The translations under genes and the position numbers were made by a program. Of a stretch of DNA of 64,000 nucleotides, positions 57,970-64,000 are shown piece after piece (the stretch's first letter is position 1; each line of letters starts with the position of its first letter). This DNA is from Kalmusia sp. IMI 367209 (Eukaryota > Ascomycota > Dothideomycetes > Pleosporales > Didymosphaeriaceae): the NCBI GenBank assembly GCA_027946365.1, contig JAPEUQ010000001.1, positions 620,001 to 684,000 on the forward strand, given 5' to 3'. The notes under the pieces are model-generated. The model ran no database searches, was not told the DNA's origin, and saw nothing but the letters and a program-made list of their open reading frames with translations.

Positions 57970-59929
57970 GGAGAGTGGAGTATGTATGGAGCTGTGAGGT
58001 CCTTGCTGGGTATATTGTCTGGGATATCCGTTCGGGGGATGATGCGATAGCTAAACGAGCGACAGATTCATGTGTCACAATCATTGATTTCATAGTCCAA
58101 GACAACATAAATCAAGCTAATCCATCGTGAAGACAATATGAACCCACAACGCACTCCACTTTGTATGTGACGCTCGTTCGTTTCGCCCAAAATCTGTGCC
58201 CATAACATCAAGTATGAATGCACCAAAGTTCTCAAGGAACATTGCATTGCACCTTGCAGTGGAATGGACCTGACCTTTGCTGAAGACTCTTCACGGCCCC
58301 TCATTGTCTCGTGTTTACTCTTCCCTCAATGCCACCAATGGAAGAAGGTTAAACCCCATGGGATCTTCCTTCCATGATGACCGACACTTTCTGCTCACAG
58401 GTGAAAGCCGACTGCCACATTGCTGTCCGACCATACGTGATAGAGGGACTTAAGTATGACTAGCGCGAGGCGAAGGGGTGGTACGAAGGGCGGAAGGCGG
58501 AAGCCTGCGTCAAAGGAAAGGAACTGGAGGGAGGATGGCGGGGTGGTCGGCGAAGCGCTTGGAGAGATAAGAGAGCTATCGTAGGGAGAGAGGTACAGGA
58601 GCGGTTCGCTTGAAAGAGTGAGATATGCTTCAGGAACCCGAGCGTGAGGTACAGCAGGAGTGAGCCAGGGCGGTAAGTTGTAAGGTGAAAGGGGAGAGGT
58701 CAGCAGGCTAGGTCCGGGACAGCATAGTGAGCGCGGAGGATGCAGTTGCCACCGGAGCAGCGGAAATAAGTATCATCACCGACGTGTCCTAGATGATCTA
58801 GATGTGGAGAGCCACTGCCGCATAGTGCGGCACTGTGTGATCAGAGGTCATACAAGGCCTTAGTGCCGAGTGAATGAATGAGTGAGTTGATTTGTGTCCG
58901 TAAGGCCTTAGTGCCGAAGAACGGCGATACTGAGGTATCAAGGTTACGAGATACGCGCCGTTCAATATTGGTATGAATCAGGCTTAGAAGTGAATGTCTT
59001 CCACTACCTTTTCATACGACCGCCTGGATTGAGACTAGAATCTTCGCTGGTACAAGCTCGTACAGTAATTCATCACTTTGTGTTTTGTATCAACAGCAAC
59101 TGGGTCTGGAGGGTTTCATGTCAAGATTCCTTATTCATGTTTCAATATGTGACATATGCTACTTCCCAGTGTTAGACATTTCAGCTTTGCAAATAAAGTG
59201 CTCCATTTTGAAGACTGCTTTGCTGCGCCCATGTACTGCGGTATGCGAAGACGAAAAGTCACATGTGGCTGACATACGTATGCAACTCATACGAGGTATT
59301 GTCACAAACTAGGTCTCTTTGAACATGTTTCATCCAGTCCTGTATGTCTCTGCGCAGCTTCGTCCGTGATAACCCCGAGTTTCGCCCCGGTGGTTGTTCT
59401 GAGAGAATTTAACGTTCTGACGTCGACCGCGTAACAGCTCCGTAAGTGCTTAAACAAACCATATAACAGCGTTCACTAAGATCCCTTTTATCCGAATCCG
59501 ATACGAGCTGAGCGACTATGGTATACCCCGCGTTTTGGATCTTGAAGTTCCCATCGCCAATCTTTTTAAATGGGCAATATCGATTTTGACCATTTAGCCA
59601 GGTTCACATCCCAGTCGTACCTCCCAGATCTCGTGTATCACATACCAACCCCGGAAACCGCATTACTCTCCCGATGCTTTTTAAAAACATTTTCTCCGCT
59701 TTCCCCCCTAAAACATCTGGATTGGTTTGTTTCCCCCATGTGCTCCGGCATCAAAACCGCGGCCGTTGGGGTCAGCGAAATACCGGTGCCTTAATTATAT
59801 TGATGCTCTAGAGTCCCCGAGATACGTCCGAGATATTTTGCCAACCATCTTGATATAAAAGAGAAGAAAGTGGTCTGATTCACCCAGCATCACTTCAATC
59901 CCACGTCGTGACACCCCCACTTGCCCACC
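57970..59929. other. Long intergenic region, short spaced repeat, no gene seen
   Basis: About 2 kb. The 16-mer AAGGCCTTAGTGCCGA occurs at 58,854-58,869 and 58,902-58,917 (48-bp spacing). A G/A-rich stretch lies at 58,460-58,700. No frame above 80 codons has a recognisable domain. The last 150 bp form the CE3 promoter. Confidence 0.5.
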
Positions 59930-60728
59930 ATGGTCTCCTTCAAACTCCTCCCGCTCTTGACGCTCGCTGCGGCGGCCACTGCCCAAAACACCACGCTCCG
60001 ATACATGCCATTTGGCGACTCTATCACAGAAATCATCTGCTGGCGCGCCCTCCTCTGGGAGAAGTTGCAATCCACCGAATGGGCCACGGTCAACTTCGTT
60101 GGCTCGGGAAAGACCGAGAACAACTGCAAAGACACCAAGTACGACCGGGACAATGAGGGACATTCCGGCTTCCTGGCGATTGATATCGCGAATAGGAATC
60201 AGTTGGATGGCTGGCTGAAGACGAATCCGGCTGATGTAATCACGATGCATTTGGGGACGAATGATATTGTGCAGCAGAATAAGGCTGTGGCGGATATTAT
60301 CGCTGCCTTTACGAAGTTGGTCGGTGTCATGAGGACGAGCAATCCGCGGATGAAAATTGTGGTAAGCTACAGCCCCCTCTGCTCTCCCCATTCCTACCCT
60401 GTAGAACAAGGAAGGTAGCTGAATGCGTATGTACGTCCAGGTCGCACAAATCATCCCCATGGGTATGGGATCGTACAACACCAAGATCCAGCAACTGAAT
60501 GCGGCGATCCCAACTTGGGCCGCCGGATTAAACAAGACTGAGTCCCCGATCTGGGTCGTCGATCAGTACACAGGCTTCTCTGGATCAAGCGATCTAAGGG
60601 ATGGAGTGCATCCAAACACGAGTGGTGATCAGAAGATGGCGAACATCTGGTATCCCGCGCTGCTGACGGCTTTCGCAGCAGCGAAGGCGGATAAGTCCAC
60701 GGGCACGGCTGTCAAGTTCATTGCATAA
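59930..60728 (+). CDS. Secreted SGNH esterase, carbohydrate esterase family 3-like
   Basis: Exons 59,930-60,361 and 60,441-60,728 (79-nt intron, GTAAGC...GTCCAG) give 239 residues. A signal peptide (MVSFKLLPLLTLAAAATAQ) precedes the catalytic block MPFGDSITE with Ser31. Further SGNH blocks: GSGKTENNCKDTKYDRDNEG with the conserved ENEGH/SGF context, MHLGTNDI (Asn), and DGVHPN with Asp198 and His201. The spacing fits CE3 acetylxylan esterases, which remove acetyl groups from xylan. All catalytic residues are present, so, in contrast to GH62 at 37 kb, this hemicellulose enzyme looks functional. Confidence 0.9.
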
Positions 60729-61350
60729 AGGGGAGAGGGTCGATCTGAAGGGTGAAATGTCAACGCGTGCTCAAATAGTTAGTTGTACATAGTTGAATGC
60801 ATCTCATGGGTTGTCAAGCTGAGTCTTTTGCATCAGATACTTGAGATAACTTGCTGTGAATAATTTTCACATACGACCATAGGATCTTGAGAACAAGGCT
60901 TCCCGTTTGCTCAGCCATATTTAAGCAAGATACCGGTGGATTAGTAGTTAGGTCGGTGACGACTAGCGAATACCCACTGTTGTATGTTTTTGGAGTTAGT
61001 TTTTTGGCTGGCTTGTGCGTTTATAGTGTGGGTCCGGTGCGTTAGCGAAAAGACTTCATGGGAGAAACTGAGTCAGGACACTGGTCAGTAAATATGCATG
61101 CTGTTCCGTATGTTTATTCCTAATTATGGTCATCTTTTGGCTTGATGGATGCATTTTAGGGGAGGAGTTGATCTACAGGTATGAAAAAGTATAGACTGAT
61201 TGATATATCAAAAGGAAATCAAGGGATAGGCCTCGATTTGTTATCAGCTGAAGAGTTTTGGATTATCCGTAACTCGCCGTTTTCGGTTGTAAGATACGTA
61301 ACTCTTATCTGACACTTATCGTAGGAAGAGAAAAGCGAGAGACTTCCCGT
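60729..61350. other. Convergent 3' region
   Basis: 622 bp between CE3 and SDR; no gene seen. Confidence 0.5.
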
Positions 61351-62352
61351 TCACATATAGGGTCCAAGAAGCGCTTGCGTATGGTCCCAAACCTTCGTGG
61401 TCGCCTTTTCTCTTAGTAGAGGCAGAACCTTCGCATTGGGTGTACAATCACACTTGTAATTGACGAGAAAGAGTCCTCTGGTCGGCTCTCCGAGCGTGCT
61501 CACACCAACTTTCCCCAGCCATGCTGTGCCGCGACCTCCAAAAGCTCCACTCGTACAAGAGAACAGATGTCTCTGTCCAGCTTCCTCGTCACGAATTGAA
61601 CAGAGGCGAATAAGAGGCTCGAGGAAAAGCCAGATAGCCCAGGACAAGATGGATTGATTTGGATCCAAGCCCCTCCACACGTTGCCCGTATTGACCCAGC
61701 CGGGCCAGGAATGAATGAAGGTCACGTTGGGGTTTTCAGTTGCCAGCTTATCCAGAAAGATCGTATTCAAGGCCAGATACTGCGGCTGTGCGCTCATGGC
61801 GCCAAAACTCCCTGGTTGCTTTAGGTCCGGGTCATTGACATTGATGCTGGTCGTCCGTTCCAGGCCGCCCCCCAAAACGCTGACGACGCGTGGAGCTTCT
61901 GCTCTGTTCAAGAGCGGGAGAAGAAGCAGTACAAACAACATCCGCGTGTAGTATGCTAGACTCTGCGTAATCTCCACACCCTCTGCAGTCTCTTTCCGTG
62001 CGCCAAATGGAGCGTACCCCGTTGTGAGGAACAATAAGTCGATATGTGATTCCTTACTCTTGATAATTTCGCACACCCTCTTTGTCTCGGCGAGCAGAGC
62101 GACCTCTGCTTCGGTCCAGACAACATCAGCATTGGGGTTGATAGTACGTAGTTCCTGAATGAAAGCTCGTGTGCGCTCCTCAGAGCTCCGACGCCCGACA
62201 AGATAGATTCTCAGGCTCGCACCTGTCCCGACTAAGGCATGTACTGTGATTTTGCCAATACCTGATGTGCCGCCGACGAAGACGGCAACGCGAGGTGCGT
62301 TCGCGTCGTTAATGAGGGCGTTGGATGCTTGTATCTGCTTATAAGTGACCAT
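61351..62352 (-). CDS. Short-chain dehydrogenase/reductase-like protein with atypical active site
   Basis: Single-exon frame of 333 residues from ATG 62,352. The nucleotide loop is GGTSGIGK (residues 27-34) after a beta strand RVAVFV; IDLLFLTTGYAPFG corresponds to the NNAG strand. A helix rich in Leu (TRMLFVLLLLPLLNRAE) and PRVVSVLGGG follow. Where classical SDRs have YxxxK, this protein reads QYLALN, so the catalytic Lys is replaced by Asn. Downstream FIHSWPGWVNTG matches the PG motif. This subfamily of fungal SDRs, often annotated as retinol dehydrogenase-like, commonly deviates at the active site, so activity is uncertain. The frame is intact. Confidence 0.85.
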   Translation of the reverse strand: MVTYKQIQASNALINDANAPRVAVFVGGTSGIGKITVHALVGTGASLRIYLVGRRSSEERTRAFIQELRTINPNADVVWTEAEVALLAETKRVCEIIKSKESHIDLLFLTTGYAPFGARKETAEGVEITQSLAYYTRMLFVLLLLPLLNRAEAPRVVSVLGGGLERTTSINVNDPDLKQPGSFGAMSAQPQYLALNTIFLDKLATENPNVTFIHSWPGWVNTGNVWRGLDPNQSILSWAIWLFLEPLIRLCSIRDEEAGQRHLFSCTSGAFGGRGTAWLGKVGVSTLGEPTRGLFLVNYKCDCTPNAKVLPLLREKATTKVWDHTQALLGPYM

Positions 62353-62930
62353 GATAGATGAAGCAAATGATGGTTGATTGGTTTCTCTGGGAAGGCATTG
62401 AACTAAAGTGTTCTCAGATTACACCGTGACTATTCGCACGGAAGACCACCGTTCGGACGAAATTGGGAAGAGGTGTCGGGTGGGGGCAGCGTCCTGCGAA
62501 TGGACGGACGGAACGCGTCATTTTGCAAGAAACTGGATCGCGAGGGCAATCCTTCATCCTACGCAAGGGTACATATTGAGACTGCCGTGGCTGCCTACCC
62601 ACGCACTCAAGGTAGACACTGAGGAGTCTATGGGGCGGGGCACGTGGCGCCCGCGTCATCGAGCTCCATGGCTCCACGGCTCCACCGACGTCAAGCAGCG
62701 CAGTGGACCCTGGCAGCCACGCTTTTGCAGCTCCAAACACGGCGCCTCTGCCTGCTCAATCCTCATTTTCCACTCGATGCTACATTCGATACTCGGACAA
62801 GGTCACCTTTCTTTTCCAAAACCCTAGCATTCCTCTTTGTCGCACCCTCCCGTTCCTATCACGCGACTTCTCCACGCGCTGCAGCTACTCTCACGCCCTT
62901 CTCCCTCTCTGCATCTCTCACACAACCACC
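62353..62930. other. Divergent promoter between SDR and VAM7-like gene
   Basis: 578 bp; the plus strand is C/T-rich ahead of 62,931 (cttctccctctctgcatctc). No gene seen. Confidence 0.5.
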
Positions 62931-64000
62931 ATGGCGCCGCTGCGAATATCCATACCCACAACGCACACAGACTCGGATGGTAGCAAAGAATTCACCACGT
63001 ACGAAGTCCGCATCGAGCACCCGTTTCCTCGAGCATCCACATTGCTGCGAAAGCGCTACTCCGACTTTGCAACCCTGGACTCAACACTTCACTCACAAGT
63101 CGGCGCACCTCCCTCTCCCCTCCCCGCGAAGTCGTGGCTCGGCGGGAGCCTGAGCAAGCTCGGTTTCGGCAGCACCGCGGGCTCCCCAGAGCTTGTGGAA
63201 AAACGAAGACAAGGGCTAGAAAGCTATCTGCAAGCGATAGAGACCAGCGAGGACGGACGATGGCGCATCTGCCAGGCTTACCGCGATTTTCTCCAGCTGG
63301 GTGATCGTGACAAGAAAAATGCGAGTTTTCCCGGGTCCCAGTTCGGCAAGGATAGAGTGAGGGACAGTACGGACTGGCTGGATAAGTACGGCGAGGTCAA
63401 GAGTAATCTGCAGGATGCACGTAGGTGGCTCACGCAGAGGGAGCAAGCCACTGCCGCAACGGCGCAGCACGAAGCAGGTGCCAATGCGAAGAAGGGCCTC
63501 GTGAGGGCCGGAACGCTGCTCTCGGCGCTAGAAGAAGGTTTGACGAGGTTAGGGGCTAATGGAGGGGATGAGTGGAGCGGGGATAGATTGGGTGAGGGCG
63601 AGATACGGCGACGGCGCGACCTCATCAGCACTTCGCGCAAAGAGCGCGATGGCCTTGAGAGCGTGCTCAACACTATGGCCGTCAAGGTAGCCGTTTCGGG
63701 CTCTGCATCGTCTGCGCCATCGACGTCCTCCGTCGCCGTTACGAACGAGCAAAAAGCTGGACTATTCAGCCGCGCGAACCAGGCCGCCCCAGGAAGACGC
63801 GTGCTGGGCCACGCCCCTGCTAAAGAGACCGAACGCACACGCGAACTCGACAATGAAGGTGTCTTGCAGCTACAGCAGCAAATCGTTGCCGAACAGGATC
63901 AAGATCTCGTTGACTTGACGACCGTGGTACGGCGCATGAAAGAGATGGGCGTCCAGATCAACGAGGAGCTTGTGCAACAGAATGCCATGCTTGGTTTGCT
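62931..64000 (+). CDS. VAM7-like PX-domain SNARE, truncated by window end
   Basis: An open frame begins at ATG 62,931 (ACCACCATGG context) and runs 356 codons to the window edge without a stop. Residues ~3-115 are a PX domain: EFTTYEVRIEH, LLRKRYSDFATL containing the Arg-Tyr-Ser phosphoinositide contact, a Pro-rich loop (GAPPSPLPAKSW), and RRQGLESYLQAI, RICQAYRDFLQL. A variable linker and helical stretch follow. From about residue 315 a SNARE heptad region starts: LQQQIVAEQDQDLVDLTTVV, then MGVQINEELVQQNAML, where a Gln in the EELVQQN segment would be the zero-layer residue. This order is that of Vam7, the Qc-SNARE of vacuole fusion that binds PI3P. The 3' end lies outside the window. Confidence 0.88.
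   Translation, partial: MAPLRISIPTTHTDSDGSKEFTTYEVRIEHPFPRASTLLRKRYSDFATLDSTLHSQVGAPPSPLPAKSWLGGSLSKLGFGSTAGSPELVEKRRQGLESYLQAIETSEDGRWRICQAYRDFLQLGDRDKKNASFPGSQFGKDRVRDSTDWLDKYGEVKSNLQDARRWLTQREQATAATAQHEAGANAKKGLVRAGTLLSALEEGLTRLGANGGDEWSGDRLGEGEIRRRRDLISTSRKERDGLESVLNTMAVKVAVSGSASSAPSTSSVAVTNEQKAGLFSRANQAAPGRRVLGHAPAKETERTRELDNEGVLQLQQQIVAEQDQDLVDLTTVVRRMKEMGVQINEELVQQNAMLGL

Overview
The window is nuclear DNA from a filamentous ascomycete, most likely a dothideomycete of the Pleosporales type. The evidence is: short (about 49-105 nt) GT-AG introns with CTAAC/CTGAC-like branch sites; a long AT-rich block whose repeat copies differ only by C-to-T and G-to-A changes and whose TE reading frames are broken at Gln/Trp codons (the signature of repeat-induced point mutation, RIP); fungal families such as Zn2Cys6, NmrA-like, GH5, GH62, CE3, WHI5/NRM1 and TEF1; and a nuclear copy of ATP8, a gene I recall as missing from at least one pleosporalean mitochondrial genome.

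Layout. 1-11,065 is a RIP-mutated transposon graveyard: a copia-type remnant, a gypsy chromovirus integrase remnant, two large inverted repeats and a nested insertion. Directly beside it are an NmrA-like gene and a Zn2Cys6 regulator, each broken by one RIP-type nonsense codon. 13.3-22.7 kb is gene-poor, with two proteins ending in CaaX boxes, one unidentified frame and a three-exon GH5 glucanase. 22,761-28,050 is a 5.3 kb DNA transposon with terminal inverted repeats, flanked by a perfect 10-bp direct repeat, carrying two convergent intron-rich decayed genes. 28-34.6 kb holds a WHI5/NRM1-type G1/S repressor, TEF1 (EF-1alpha, five exons) and nuclear ATP8. 34.9-37.8 kb holds two accessory pseudogenes (GRE2-like reductase, GH62 arabinofuranosidase). 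38.8-64 kb is mostly housekeeping and conserved genes: GRDP-like protein, DOMON-cytochrome b561, EB1, an alpha/beta hydrolase, DUF1772, a DUF7053-like protein, an F-box/LRR protein with CaaX box, ALKBH6, a CE3 esterase, an SDR, and the 5' part of a VAM7-like PX-SNARE.

How the parts relate. There is no obvious biosynthetic cluster. Housekeeping genes (translation, cell cycle, ATP synthase, microtubules, vacuole fusion) are intact. Accessory genes are often broken by single changes: NmrA, Zn2Cys6, GH62, GRE2-like, and possibly a gene near 47.5 kb. Three carbohydrate-active enzyme genes (GH5, GH62, CE3) fit a plant-associated or saprotrophic lifestyle. Spliced gene models were built by hand from splice consensus and family conservation; exon joints given below keep the reading frame. 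I saw no convincing tRNA, rRNA or CRISPR array.
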